Shown here piece after piece: positions 50,677-62,370 of a DNA stretch of 64,000 nucleotides; within the stretch, counting starts at the first letter, position 1; every line of letters begins with the position of its first letter. Location of the stretch: assembly GCA_030248195.1 (NCBI GenBank), contig JASAND010010878.1, positions 23,090-87,089 of the forward strand. The letters run 5' to 3'. The stretch comes from Trissonchulus latispiculum. Taxonomy: Eukaryota; Nematoda; Enoplea; Enoplida; Ironidae. The position numbers and the translations under genes were made by a program. The notes beneath the pieces are model-generated. The model searched no databases. It had not been told where the DNA came from and saw nothing but the letters and a program-made list of their open reading frames with translations.

Positions 50677-51829
50677 ACATTCAGCCAAGCCAACGATGGC
50701 TATCGGCGGACGGTGACCGCAGATGCGCTTCAGCACCAAGATTTCGAGGGCTAGTTCTTAGGAGTGCCCGCAGACTCAATCGATTCGGGCGAACTCGCTA
50801 TCCCCGATCATGTGGTTGCTTATATCGCCCTTGAAGTCGAGCTGGAGCCCCTGCCCTGGCAAATTCCGACCTATCACCAGGCGGTGATCCCGAGGTTCCT
50901 GCTGACTCAGCCTACGATGACTCAGCCCCTCGAGCAGTCAGACTACCTGTGGTTGTCCAACTAGATGTTTCCGCTGACATTCACCATCTGGATGGTGAAC
51001 AGCCGCCGGATGAAGAAACCCTCGCTGCGGGCCAGGAGGGTCCAGTCCAACGTCTGCCTGAGCAGATTGTTGCTACTCCTCCGACATCGCCTCCAGGTAG
51101 GTGCCTCATAGCCAGCTTCTGCAGGAATGGTCTGATTTGGCCGATAATCAGAACTATTTGGTGATTTTCTTGGACGAGTATCTGATGTCGACGGGGTGTT
51201 CCCTGCAACGTCTCGTCCGGAAGCCAAACCAGGACCTTACTGGGTGCAACCTCTATGGGAACGATGCGACGTTGGCCTCAAACTTGCCCGGAATGTCGCC
51301 CGACCTCTTCCCTCACCTGTCATCAACTGCCCTGCGGTTTTTGTCAGTGATTCTACGGCGCATCGCTTCCGGAACGTCGCTCCACTGCAGATGGGACTTG
51401 TGGCGCGAAGCGGTGCACTGGTGGAAGAAGTTCTCTTGTATTTGTTGGACGATCTGATTCCACCATCTGTCGACTGGATCGTCATTTTCGCAGGAATTAA
51501 AAAACATCCGAAAATGCCATACTCCTGAGAGTGTGACCCTGGCTTTTCGGGACCTGATTGACGTCGCCCTGAGACGCTTCGGCGCTGGCCGCGTCATCAT
51601 CAATACGCTGGTTCCTCGCCAAAATTCCACCGAGATGTCAGATATCAATCAGGTCAATTCGGATCTTACCACCCAGGCGGCCCTGGAGGGATTCCATCTG
51701 TGCACCTACCCGACCCGGATCCGTCGCCTCCATGCCGAACAGCGCGTGCCGTATTTCCCGGACAATCTTCATCCCAGCCCTTTGGCCCTGGCGGAATGGC
51801 TTCAGGAACTGCTGGACCTCACCACATGA
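50677..51829 (+). pseudogene. Decayed frame with SGNH/GDSL-hydrolase-like domain
   Basis: GC-rich coding-like sequence follows the acceptor at 50676. The first part is Arg-rich, then Pro/Asp/Glu-rich (one in-frame TGA), then a domain spread over two or three frames. The parts in order are VFVSDSTAHRF (block I, VSDS for GDS), DWIVIFAGIKKH (block III, usual GxN altered to GIK), VIINTLVPR with a following IN, and DNLHPSPLALAEWL (block V, D-x2-H) ending in TGA at 51827-51829. Fold and order match SGNH hydrolases, as known in the ORF1 esterase of CR1-like LINEs. Frameshifts at about 51165-51195 and 51528, plus the missing Asn, argue that it is inactive, though sequencing error could cause some shifts. 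Confidence 0.6.
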
Positions 51830-52284
51830 ACTGACTATCGATAGCTGCAGACTATTTGACTATTTACTTGACTTATCCTCATTTTGACTTATTTTAATCT
51901 CATTTTATTAATTATTTAATCATCATTTAACCATCATTTATTCAAACATTTTCTTGCCTTATTTTCTTGCTTTATTGGACTCATTTACTTAATTTTTATA
52001 AAGGTGTGTTAACGTTATTACATCCTGAGATGCAAGCTTATGTTTGACGGCCTGAGCCAATTTTTGGTTGTTTTGTTCTGTATGATTGTGTTGTATCGCC
52101 TGAGTGATTTGTTTTCCGTGTTTCGTCAGGAGACGATCCCTCTTCCGAAGGGGGGAGGTGTGTGAGGGTCCCTCTCTTACATATCTGGGAAACTTTTGCT
52201 GAAAGAAGAAACGTTTATAAAAATTTTTCTTCAATTAAAAATCTCTTCAATTAAAAATTTTCCTCAGATTTTGAGAATATTAAA

Positions 52285-53112
52285 CATTAAAGTTGTCTGA
52301 TAGTAGTATAGGGACACCATTTCGAGCCGTTTTGGAGTTGGAGCAACTTTCCTGGTCTTCTTCTGCCAGTATTCGTGTCCTTCCTTGCTCGGTACCCCCA
52401 GTACCCCTGTACTCCCAGTTTCCCCAGTACCCCCTGTACTCCCAGTACCCCCTGTACCCCCTGCACCCCCTGTACCCCTAGTACCCCTGGTACCCCCTGT
52501 ACCCCCAGTACCCCCTGTACCCTTGGTACCCCTTGTACCCCCTGTACCCCTAGTACTCTAGTACCCCTGGTACCCCTGTACCCCCAGTACCCCCTGTACA
52601 CATGGTACCCCCGGTACCCCCTGTACCCCCAGTACCTCCAGTACTTCTTGCACACTACTAGTACGCCCACACATACTATCAGTCATACTACTAGTTTCTT
52701 TCATACATCCTGTACACCCACACAAACACTTAGTCATACTACCAGTCATACACCCAGTCTATTTTTTCGACTTTCACTAATACTTGCCTTTACCTTCTCT
52801 ATCCTTCCTGCTTCCACAATATCATGATCCGAGTCAGTCCGAGTAAACACCGAGTAAACTCCGAACCTGCTCTAAACATGATCCGTTTTTGCTCTGTACC
52901 TGCTCTAAATATACTCCGTGCTTACTGCTTTTATGGGTATGTCAGCTTTAACTCCACGGCGAGTGCAGAAGGTTTCCGGAAAGTTGGGATTTGTCTCGAA
53001 ATATTTTTCAACTTTCGAGACATTTTGTCTCGAAAGATTTTGAACTTTCGAGACTTTTTGAAAATCTTTTGAGACATTTCACGAATGTTTCTAGATTTTG
53101 AAAACACGTCTG
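52285..53112. repeat. Right part of the third repeat copy (deletion derivative)
   Basis: 52290-52935 matches 60475-61025 directly and 57230-57810 inverted, including the GTACCCC minisatellite. 52930-53112 matches 61925-62105 and, inverted, 56195-56360. The roughly 900 bp that separate these two parts in the palindrome arms (56370-57230 and 61025-61920) are absent here; the join is at TTTTATG|GGTATGTC. Confidence 0.8.
52390..52650. repeat. GTACCCCC(A/T)-type minisatellite
   Basis: About 25 alternating units of GTACCCCCTGTACCCCCA in register 9-18 bp. The inverted counterpart is at 57510-57730 and a shorter, more diverged direct one at 60555-60730. Frames reading Tyr-Pro-Val or Gly-Val-Gln repeats here are artefacts. 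Confidence 0.85.
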
Positions 53113-53900
53113 AAGAAGCCCCGTCAAGCCGATTACGAATCCTGGGATCGCAGAGGTGGCAGATGCTGATCCAAGCTGCCACCTTGAGAAAAACTATCTG
53201 TACAGAGATTATTTTGCTCAGAACTGTACTGTGCGCATGTATATATGTACATAGACACCTGGGTTTTCATTAGTGGGGGAATTCTCCCGCTCTCAAAATT
53301 ACTCAGAAATTACCAGACTGTAAGGATCTCTGTCAAACTTTTCCGCTAGCGCCAAAATGCTTGGTTGAAAACCTTTCGTGTTTCCACAAATTTCTGCTAC
53401 ATACTTTAGAACTTCAATCCCTCCGCGAATCCCCAATTTTTTGCCTATAGGTAATAAACCCATATAATGGAAACAGTGATTATGTATACATATATACCAT
53501 TTGATTTTGATTATTTTTTATTTCCGGATTTTGAACGGTATCTACAATTTTAGGTCTTGACTACAAGTGTATTCGACGCAAACAAGCTTTTCGAATAAAA
53601 TTTAAAAAACCGAAAATTTGAGCCTACCTTTCCCGTTTGTGATATATTTATACTTGTTTTGATCTGCATATTTATGTACGTATTATACTTTCTGGGAGAG
53701 GGGGGAAGGAACCATATATACTTTCGAACCTGATTAGCATTAGCAGATTATGTAAGCTACTTTCTAAACCTTAGCGGAAAATAACGATTAATCGAAAACT
53801 TATTGACTTCGCCACGTATTTTCTACTTCTTAATTTAGCTCAAATGGACACTGAAAGCGTACTTGAGTCTGGTGAACCTGTGTACTTTACCGGTTGTGAT
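53113..53900. other. Non-coding stretch between repeat blocks
   Basis: AT-rich, with no gene supported and no match found elsewhere in the window. Confidence 0.4.
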
Positions 53901-53908
53901 ACAATGCA

Positions 53909-54083
53909 TTCAGAGGTGTGGCTGGGCAAAAAATCTGGGGGTGGGGTCCGACAGATGGTGGGGGACTTTTTTTGCTATTTTTGGCCAAATATCTGGGGGG
54001 AGCAAAAATCTGAAAATCTGGGGGGGGTCTCGAAAATTTGTAAATTTGGGGGGTCCCCCCACCCCCTAACACACCTGTGAATG
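53909..54083. mobile_element. Miniature element with ATTCA(G/C)AGGTGTG ends
   Basis: ATTCAGAGGTGTGGCTGGGC on the left and CACACCTGTGAAT on the right are inverted. The interior contains G-runs and CTGGGGGG repeats and ends in CCCCCCACCCCC. Non-coding. Confidence 0.55.
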
Positions 54084-54404
54084 AATTCATACAGTCTACT
54101 TATATTATGTGATCATTAGGTTAGAGATCTATCTATTAATTTCCTTATACAATTTATGCTGTGTTTCTAGCAGTCGGTGCATTTGTGGGAGATTTTCAGC
54201 AGAAATTCCATTGTTTCGAAAAAATGACAAAATTGGGAGTATGATATCGCCAATTTTTGGTTTTACATTACTAGCAAAATCTCAATCTTTTTCTTAAATT
54301 TTATATGAAACATTTCTTACCCCATATGATTAATGTTGTGCTCATATGAATTTGCTCAAATACGCGTGTATAGATATATATATATATTTTGCCTTGTATA
54401 CAAG

Positions 54405-54713
54405 CTGGGCTTATTCTACAGGGGGGTCCCATAAACACCGCCCGCCCCCCCCCAAATCGCCCCCGCCCCCAAGAATAGTGGGTGCCCCTTTTGGTACCAA
54501 CTTTTGTCCTTAAAAAATTGATCAGAAGTCCAAATTTTAAAAATATTCGCCGTAGATTTTTAGTCGGTTTTAGCCTATTTAAGCACTAAATACACTTATT
54601 TTTGATGTTTACTATAAAAATAGCGTAACTTTTAGCATGTTTTTAGAAACATTTTGAAAATTCCCTCCCCCAAAATGACTTCCCCCAAGAAAAATTGTCT
54701 AGAATAAGCCCAG
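54405..54713. mobile_element. Miniature element nested in left palindrome arm
   Basis: A perfect 14-bp inverted end CTGGGCTTATTCTA / TAGAATAAGCCCAG, flanked by ACAAG on both sides (54400-54404 and 54714-54718), gives a 5-bp target duplication. The mirror copy is at 63548-63862. Confidence 0.78.
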
Positions 54714-55933
54714 ACAAGCTCAACTATTTTAAGTGCTGTTACTTAAGTGCTTTAAGTGCTATAATATTTTATGGATCTCTATGTGGTTGTTAGTTAATGC
54801 TGGCTGAATGTTGTATGCATAGCTGCATGATCTGTCCAATAAATCAAACCTGGTTCAATTTTCTAAGATTTTAGATTTAGGATATATACGTACATATATA
54901 CTTACTTATTCCTAGGTATTTTTTTATTTCGGGGCTTCACGGGAGGGACCCCATTGGTAGGGGGCTCACCCAAAACGGAGAGGGGGACTTTTAGAAACGT
55001 TTTTACATTTTCTTCAACAAAAAACAGTCAAAAATCGCTAAACTTCTGGCGGGTTCTGTCTGACAAGTTTAAAATGCTTAAATTCGGTAATTATATGATG
55101 ACCACCTCAAACTGTGTGGAGGAAACCCAGAAAACTGAGAAACGGTAGGCAGATGAAAGAAATTAATGAAAAATTACATATTGGTCTTCATAAGGCACTA
55201 CGTGGCGCCCGGACTACACTACCACTGGTATAGCTGGGCAAAAATGCTGGGGAATTTTTGTGGGGAGGGAGGAGAATGATTTCAAAACTTGCCAAAAACC
55301 CCTAAATTTTGATTACTTGTAATTTTTGGCAGCTTCTCGGTAAAATAAAAATAAATTGGAAATAAAAATGTTTCTATCCGTAACGGTGAACGGATAACAA
55401 CAGCGAGAAAACCACCCCAATTTTTTGCATTATGATCAATTTTGAATTCGTGACCCCGATTTGGGGAAAAGGAACCCCAACTATAGAAAACAAATCAAGT
55501 TATTGTGTTTCAGGATTCCGTATTACTTCCTCAGAACAATCCTACACAGACAGATTTCCGCTGAAATCAGAGAGAAAATTTTTGATCAATTTTAAATTTA
55601 TTTAAATTTAAATATATCTATTAATTAATCATACTTTACATACTTCCAGCAAGGGAAAACAAATCAATTGTTTGCTTAAAGCGTTAATGTTAACACCCTT
55701 AATAGATTTTAATACTATTTAGGTACCCCCCCCTTACCCAAAAAGAGATCATTAGCTAAGGGGGATGTTCTCTAATTCCGCAATGAAATATTTCGAGACA
55801 TTTCATCTTTTGAGACATTTATGTTTTGAGACTTTTATATTTCTAGACTTTTCATCTTTCGAGACATTTTGTATTTCGAGACTTTTTATGTTTCGAGACA
55901 TTTTAATATTTTGAGACTTTTTCTCAAACTTTT

Positions 55934-56200
55934 TCTGTTTGTCTCGAAATATTTTCATTTGTCTCGAAACATTTTCATTTGTCTCGAAATATTTTCATTT
56001 GTCTCGAAACATTTTCATTTGTCTCGAAATATTTTCATTTGTCTCGAAACATTTTCATTTGTCTCGAAATATTTTCATTTGCCTCGAAATATTTTCATTT
56101 GTCTCGAAATATTTTCATTTGTCTCGAAACATTTTCATTTGTCTCGAAATATTTTCATTTGTCTCGAAATATTTTCATTTGTCTCGAAAGACGTGTTTTC
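55934..56200. repeat. 20-bp minisatellite (left arm)
   Basis: About 13 tandem copies of TTGTCTCGAAATATTTTCAT, some reading AAAC instead of AAAT. Because 20 is not a multiple of three, all three frames are open and produce repeated Phe-Ser-Leu peptides, which explains long but meaningless frames. Confidence 0.9.
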
Positions 56201-56764
56201 AAAATCTAGAAACATTCGTGAAATGTCTCAAAAGATTTTCAAAAGGTCTCGAAAGTTCAAAATCTTTCGAGACAAAATGTCTCGAAAGTTGAAAAATATT
56301 TCGAGACAAATCCCAACTTTCCGGAAACCTTCTGCACTCGCCGTGGAGTTAAAGCTGACATACCCATTAAGGTAGACTTTATTTACATATCATCATACAA
56401 CATTATCAACCATACAACTTAATTATGCTCCGCAGTCACGAATGTTGTTCAGAAGTAAAATCCTCAACCTCATGCTGAATCCCATTAGCGTTTCCAATAT
56501 CAAACGTTTAATTCCATTCGCACTCCCCCTTTAACTTTGTATAGTCGGCCATTTACCAAAGACTAGCTACTTTAAGTTTAAACTTTGGCTGGAGAAATCT
56601 ATTTTCAACTTGTAGCGTATTGGTAGCATATAAAACATATCACACTATTTAAAAAGGAATCTTGAACCACCGAAATTCATTCAAGACAAGGCGAAAGCAT
56701 AGTTTGTCGTTTATATTGATCACTGCTTTAAACTGATTTGAACGCGTGCATGAAAAGAATGGAG

Positions 56765-56995
56765 ACGAATGGGCAGAGTTAAACGAGTTAAAATTAACTT
56801 TTTTAACCCCTATTCGCGCACTCAGTGAGTTAATTTTAACTCTCCCGATTTTAACTCATTTAACTCTGCTCGTTTTAACGCTGCTAGAGTTAAAATAGGC
56901 AGGGTTAAAATTAACTCGCTGAGTGCGCGAACAGGGTTTAAAATATTTAACTTTAACTCGTTTAACTCTACTCATTTAACTCGCGCGCGAAAAGG
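56765..56995. repeat. Short GAGTTAAA foldback copy (left arm)
   Basis: GAGTTAAACGAG/TTTAACTC units and a right end CGCGAAAAGGCCCTC matching the terminus of the 25943-27778 element. The left end is GAATGGAGACGAATGGGCAG, a diverged terminus. Confidence 0.6.
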
Positions 56996-57509
56996 CCCTC
57001 GGAGTACGAAACCTGGGCTGATGTTGGGATACAGGAAGTTCGGTGTATATTAACCGGGACTTGGCTCGGTGAACTTTAGGGGTGACTCAAGAAGAGGTGG
57101 TTGGGGTTCGGGTGAAAAGAAATGGCCAGACTAAGGGTGGGTAGGTAGGAAGAACTGGGTGCATAAGTAGAGGTACTGGGTGATTACTTGGGGTACTGGA
57201 CCAATTACCAAAGACCTACTAAGTCAAAATACATAAAAGCAGTAAGCACGGAGTATATTTAGAGCAGGTACAGAGCAAAAACGGATCATGTTTAGAGCAG
57301 GTTCGGAGTTTACTCGGTGTTTACTCGGACTGACTCGGATCAAGAAATTGTGGAAGCAGGAAGGATAGAGAAGGTAAAGGCAAGTATTAGTGAAAGTCGA
57401 AAAAATAGACTGGGTGTATGACTGGTAGTATGACTAAGTGTTTGTGTGGGTGTACAGGATGTATGAAAGAAACTAGTAGTATGACTGATAGTATGTGTGG
57501 GCGTACTAG

Positions 57510-57730
57510 TAGTGTGCAAGAAGTACTGGAGGTACTGGGGGTACAGGGGTACCGGGGGTACCAGGGGTACAGCGGGTACTGGGGGTACTGGGGGTACAGG
57601 GGGTACCAGGGGTACCAGGGGTACAGCGGGTACTGGGGGTACTGGGGGTGCAGGGGGTACAGGGGGTACTGGGAGTACAGGGGGTACTGGGGAAACTGGG
57701 AGTACAGGGGGTACTGGGGGTACCGAGTAA
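57510..57730. repeat. GGGGGTAC minisatellite (left arm)
   Basis: Reverse-complement version of the array at 52390-52650, with units such as GGGGGTACTGGGGGTACAGG. Confidence 0.85.
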
Positions 57731-58794
57731 GGAAGGACACGAATACTGGCAGAAGAAGACCAGGAAAGTTGCTCCAACTCCAAAACGGCTCGAAATGGTG
57801 TCCCTATACTACTTCTGATGAATATTAAAGAAGTGATCACAGTTTTCTACACATGTTTTTCTGTCAGACTTTAGTTAGTAACTTTAGACTGCATATAACA
57901 CATTGTAAGTGTTTTACAGCTATGGATCTTTTTGCGTTTATCCCAAGCCCTAACTGGCCAAATAACTGATCCAAACAACAACTGAATCCATGCAAAATTT
58001 CAAAGTTATTGGTGAAAAAATCAAATGATCGGCAGTTATTTAAAGGGATTACGGTAGTGTAGGCAAATGAGTGACTCTTAGTTTTGAAAGATTAATTTGT
58101 AGGTAGAAGAGGGATTCTTAGTTTTGGAAGATTAGATTTATGTCTAGGTAAAAGAGTGACTCTGAGTTTTGACTAATAAACGCAGGTAGGAGAGTGATCT
58201 TGAGTTCTGAAACGGCGTAGGTAAAAGAGTGATAGGCAGTAGGACAGTAAACTGTGCAGACATTCTATGGGTGCAGAATTGACAGGTGTTAGCGTAAAAA
58301 TCTCAATTTCATTAAAATTTTTTCGTATGCAATGTTTGATCTAGGATAAACAGTGTCATTCTAAAAATCATAAAATTTAAAAATATGAGCTAAATTTTAT
58401 CTTAAGATTTTATTCTAACACCTGCCCATTTTGGATGAGCGGACGGGAAGCAGTTTACTTGGAATCTTATATGTGTAAAAATTCAAAAATTGAGACGAAT
58501 TTTTGATAATTTTTTGTAAGAATCTTCTAACACGTCGTTAATTATAGTTGACGCTAGAAAATTGGTTTCACTTGTACTAGAATCTGCTTAGCTTCGGTGA
58601 GCGGACAGGAAGCAGACTAGCCATTACAAGTCTTTTACAGATTGAGTAATATTCAGGTCAATTTTTTAGTTTTTATTGTTAAAATTTCTTGCAATAGAAG
58701 GAATTTGGACTGTTTTTGATGAGTGGGTCGTGAAGACGAATAAATTTGCAATCTTTCTTCAAAATTTCGTTCCATGACTCAAAAATTCCATGAC

Positions 58795-58967
58795 CAGACA
58801 TGTGCAGGAGGGAAAATTCTGGGGGGGGGGAATGAACCGGCGGCCTTTTGCCCAAAAAACCGGAAAAATCCGGATTCTGGGGGGGGGGGGGGTGAGGAAT
58901 CCCTTTGGGGGGTGAGCTCCAGGTCTGGGGGGATCCCCTTAAAATCCCCCCAAGCACATGTATGCCT
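58795..58967. repeat. ACATGTG-ended miniature repeat, copy 3
   Basis: CAGACATGTGCAGGAGGG to CACATGTATGCCTG, in opposite orientation to copies 1 and 2, with long G-runs. The corresponding site at about 46190 lacks the insert. Confidence 0.72.
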
Positions 58968-59350
58968 GCTACACACCACTTTAAAATTGGATTTCGGAAA
59001 AAATCCAGAGCGGATCAAAGTAAAATAAGGAGTGGATCATGAAGTACTCCACCCAAGGATCATGGCTCAAAAGGTTTTGGATCTGACTCAAGCAATGGGT
59101 GTGCTAAGGGTACATACGTTACTTACATTACGTTAGCATTTAATTAACTCAAATCACTAATTAATCTTACATCTCAATTAGTGTCACAACTTACGGGGTG
59201 GACAGAAGTTTTGACACTAATTGAGATGTAAGATTAATTAGTGATTTGAAATGCTAACGTACTGTACACCCATTAGCGAGTCAGATCCAAAACTGCCTAC
59301 TTTTGATCCGCTCTGGATTTTTCCGAGAATCCAATTTTAAATAACAGGCA

Positions 59351-59495
59351 TACATGTGCTTGGGATTTTAAGGGGATCCCCCCGAACCTAGGCCTCACTT
59401 ACAAAGCTCACCCCGGAATCCGGATTTTTCCGGTTTTTTGGAGAAATTTTCAATTTGGAATTTTCCTCCACACTACATGTCTGGTCATGGAATTT
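59351..59495. repeat. ACATGTG-ended miniature repeat, copy 4
   Basis: Mirror of copy 3 in the right arm, shorter and diverged (ATACATGTGCTTGGGATTTT to CTACATGTCTGG). Confidence 0.65.
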
Positions 59496-61269
59496 TGAGT
59501 CGCAGACGAAATTTTGAAGAAGATTGCAAATTTCTTCAATCCATACTCGAAAACATTCCAGTTATTCTATTGCAGAATTTTAACGATAAAGCTAAAAAAT
59601 TGACCTGAATAGTGTACTCAATCTGTAAAAGACTTTTGTAATGGCTAGTACTTCTGTCCTATCGCTCACCGGAAACTCTAAGCTTGGATTACTAGTGCAA
59701 GTGAGAGCAATTTTCTAGCGTCAACTTTCTCGTTAACTGACGTGGTTAGAAGATTCTTACAAAAAATTATCAAAAATTCGTCTCAATTTTGAATTTTTAC
59801 ATATATAAGATTCAAGTATGAACTGCTTCCAGTGCAACTCTGCGTTACCAAGATAGGCAGGTGTTAGAATAAAATCTTAAGGATAATTTAGCTCAAATTT
59901 TAAATTTTATGATTTTTGAATAATACTATTTATCCTAAAATCAAACATTGCATACGAAAAAATTTTAATGAAATTGAGATTTTTGCCCATATATCAATTT
60001 CTGCAAAATGTCTGCCCGATTTTACTGTCCTGCTGCGTATCACTCTTTTACCTACGCATAGTTTCAGGAACTCAAGATCTCTCCTACCTGCCGTTTACCA
60101 TTAGTCAAAACTCAGAAGTCACTCTTTTACCTAAGGAACTTCTAACTCTAAATGCCCAAAACTAAGAATCCCTCTCCTACAAATTGCAATCTTTCTGCAT
60201 TAAGATTCCTCATTTACTTGCTGCACTACCGTAATCCCTTTAAATAACTTTAGTCATTTGATTTTTTACAACCCTTTGAAGAGCTTTGCATGGATTCCAT
60301 TGTTGTTTTTGGATCAGTTATTTGGCCAGTTAGAAGCTTGGGATAAACCTGCAGATGCATCCGTAACTAAACACCCCACAGTACTGTTACTGTCAGTCTG
60401 AGATTCTTGCTAATAAGTCTGACAGAAAAACATGTGTAGAAAGCTGCATGAATCACTTGCATTATCAGTCATCAGAGAGCAGTATGAGGGCACCATTTCA
60501 GGCCGTTTTGGAGTTAGACCTTTCCTGGTCTTCTTCTGTCGTCTTGCTCTCTTCTGCTCATTACCCCAATTACCCCCTGCTCCAGTTTCCACAGTACCCC
60601 TGCCAGTACCCCACTGTACCCCTGGTACTGTCGCTGTGCCTAATTTCTCCCTGTTATCCCCAGTATCCCCAGTACCCACTGTACCCCATAGTACCACCCA
60701 GTACCCCTGTACCCCCAGTTACCTCCAGTACTTCGTTGCACACTACTAGTACGCCCACACATGCTATCAGTCTATACTACTAGTTTCTTTCATACATCCT
60801 GTACACCCACACAAACTACCTAGTCATACTACCAGTCATACACCCAGTCTCTATTTTCGACTTTCACTAATACTTGCCTTTACCTTCTCTATCCTTCCTA
60901 CTTCCCACAATTTCATTGATCAAGAGTCAGTCCCGTAAACACCGAGTGAACTCCAACCTACTCTTAAACATGATCCGATTTTGCTCTGTACCTGCTCTAA
61001 ATATACTCCGTGCTTACTGCTTTTATGTATTTTTGACTTAGTGGGTCTTTGGTGATTGATCACAATTACCCCAAGTAATCACCCAGTACCTCTACTTATG
61101 TACCCAGTTCTTCCACTACCTACCCACACCTTAGTCTGGCCATTTCTTTTCACCCGAACCCCAACCACCTCTTCGCCCGAGTCACCCCTAAAGAGTTCAC
61201 CGAGCCAAGTCCCAGTTAATCTACACCGAACTTCCTGTATCCCAACATCAGCTTGGAATTTCGTTACTC

Positions 61270-61515
61270 CCGAGGGCCTTTTCGCCCGCTAGTGAAACGA
61301 TGGAGGTTAAACGAATTAAAGTTCATCTATTTTAAACCCTGTTCGCTCACTCAGCGAGTTGAATTTTAACCCTGCCTATTTTAACTCTAGCAGCGTTAAA
61401 ACGAGCAGAGTTAAATGAATTAAAATCCAGGAGAGTTAAAATTAACTCACTGAGTGCGCGAATAGGGGTTAAAAAAGTTCAACCTTAACTTTCATTTAAC
61501 TCTGCCCATTCGTCT
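61270..61515. repeat. Short GAGTTAAA foldback copy (right arm)
   Basis: Mirror of 56765-56995. It starts CGAGGGCCTTTTCGCCCGC and ends CTGCCCATTCGTCTCC. Confidence 0.55.
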
Positions 61516-62099
61516 CCATTTCCTTTCATGCACTGCATTCAAATCAGTTTTAAAAGCAGTGAGTCAATATAAACGACAAACTATGCTTTCGCCTTGTATG
61601 TGAGATGAATTTCGGTGGTTTTAGTTTACCACTAAATAGTTTGGTATAATGGTATATGCTACTGATACGCTTTACAAGTTGAAAATAGATTTCTCCATGC
61701 CAAAGTTCAAACTTAAAGTGGCTGAGTCTTTGGCTAAATGGCCGACTATACAAAGTTAAAGGGGAGTGCGAATGGAATTAAACGTTTTGATATTGGAAGC
61801 ACTAATGGGATTAAACATGAGGTTGAGGATTTTACTTCTGAACAACATTCGTGAGCTGCGGAGTATAATTTAAAGTTGTATGGTTGATAATGTTGTATGA
61901 TGATATGTAAATAAAGTCTACCTTAATGGGTATGTCAGCTTTAACTCCACGGCAAGTGGAGAAGGTTTCCGGAAAGTTGGGATTTGTCTCACAGTATTTT
62001 TCAACTTTCAAGTCATTTTGTCTCGAAAGTTTTTGAACTTTCGAGACTTTTTGAAAAATCTTTTGAGACATTTCACGAATGTTTCTAGATTTTGAAAAC

Positions 62100-62370
62100 A
62101 CGTCTTTCGAGACAAATGAAAGTATTTCGAGACAAATGAAAATATTTCGAGACAATTGAAAATGTTTCGAGACCAATGAAAATATTTCGAGACTAAATGT
62201 AAATATTTCGAGACAAATGAAAATATTTCGAGACAAATGAAAATTTTTCGAGACAAATGAAAATATTTCGAGACAAATGAAAATGTTTCGAGACAAATGA
62301 AAATATTTCGAGACAAATGAAAATGTTTTGAGACAAATGAAAATATTTCGAGACAAGTAGAAAAAGTTTG
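62100..62370. repeat. 20-bp minisatellite (right arm)
   Basis: Inverted counterpart of the array at 55934-56200 with units ATGAAAATATTTCGAGACAA; several units carry point changes absent on the left. Confidence 0.88.

Larger units (their letters stand above)
46529..52178 (+). mobile_element. LTR-retrotransposon-like insertion, 3' LTR truncated
   Basis: TGTGAGGGTCCCTCTCTT occurs at 46529-46546 and again at 52161-52178, the second directly after a purine tract (GAAGGGGGGAGGTG, 52147-52160). This fits a 5' LTR of about 596 bp (46529 to a CA at 47124), a primer-binding-like TGGCGCTGCGAG at 47127, an internal region and a 3' LTR of which only 18 bp remain. Inside are a gag-like frame, a frame with a membrane segment, and an SGNH-like frame, all plus strand. 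I find no protease, reverse transcriptase, RNase H or integrase motifs, so it is non-autonomous or has lost pol. It sits inside another repeat copy. Confidence 0.65.

Noticed and set aside
52287..52827. Tyr-Pro or Gly-Val-Gln repeat proteins (also 57340-57840 and 60410-60783)
   Set aside because: Reading frames through the GTACCCC minisatellite, open on both strands, with no start context or domain.
54954..55148. 64-codon frame conserved in both palindrome arms (63110-63304)
   Set aside because: Its conservation is explained by the recent inverted duplication; no domain is recognisable.
55869..56375. 168-codon frame rich in Phe-Ser-Leu (and mirror 61832-62426)
   Set aside because: Product of a 20-bp tandem repeat open in all frames.
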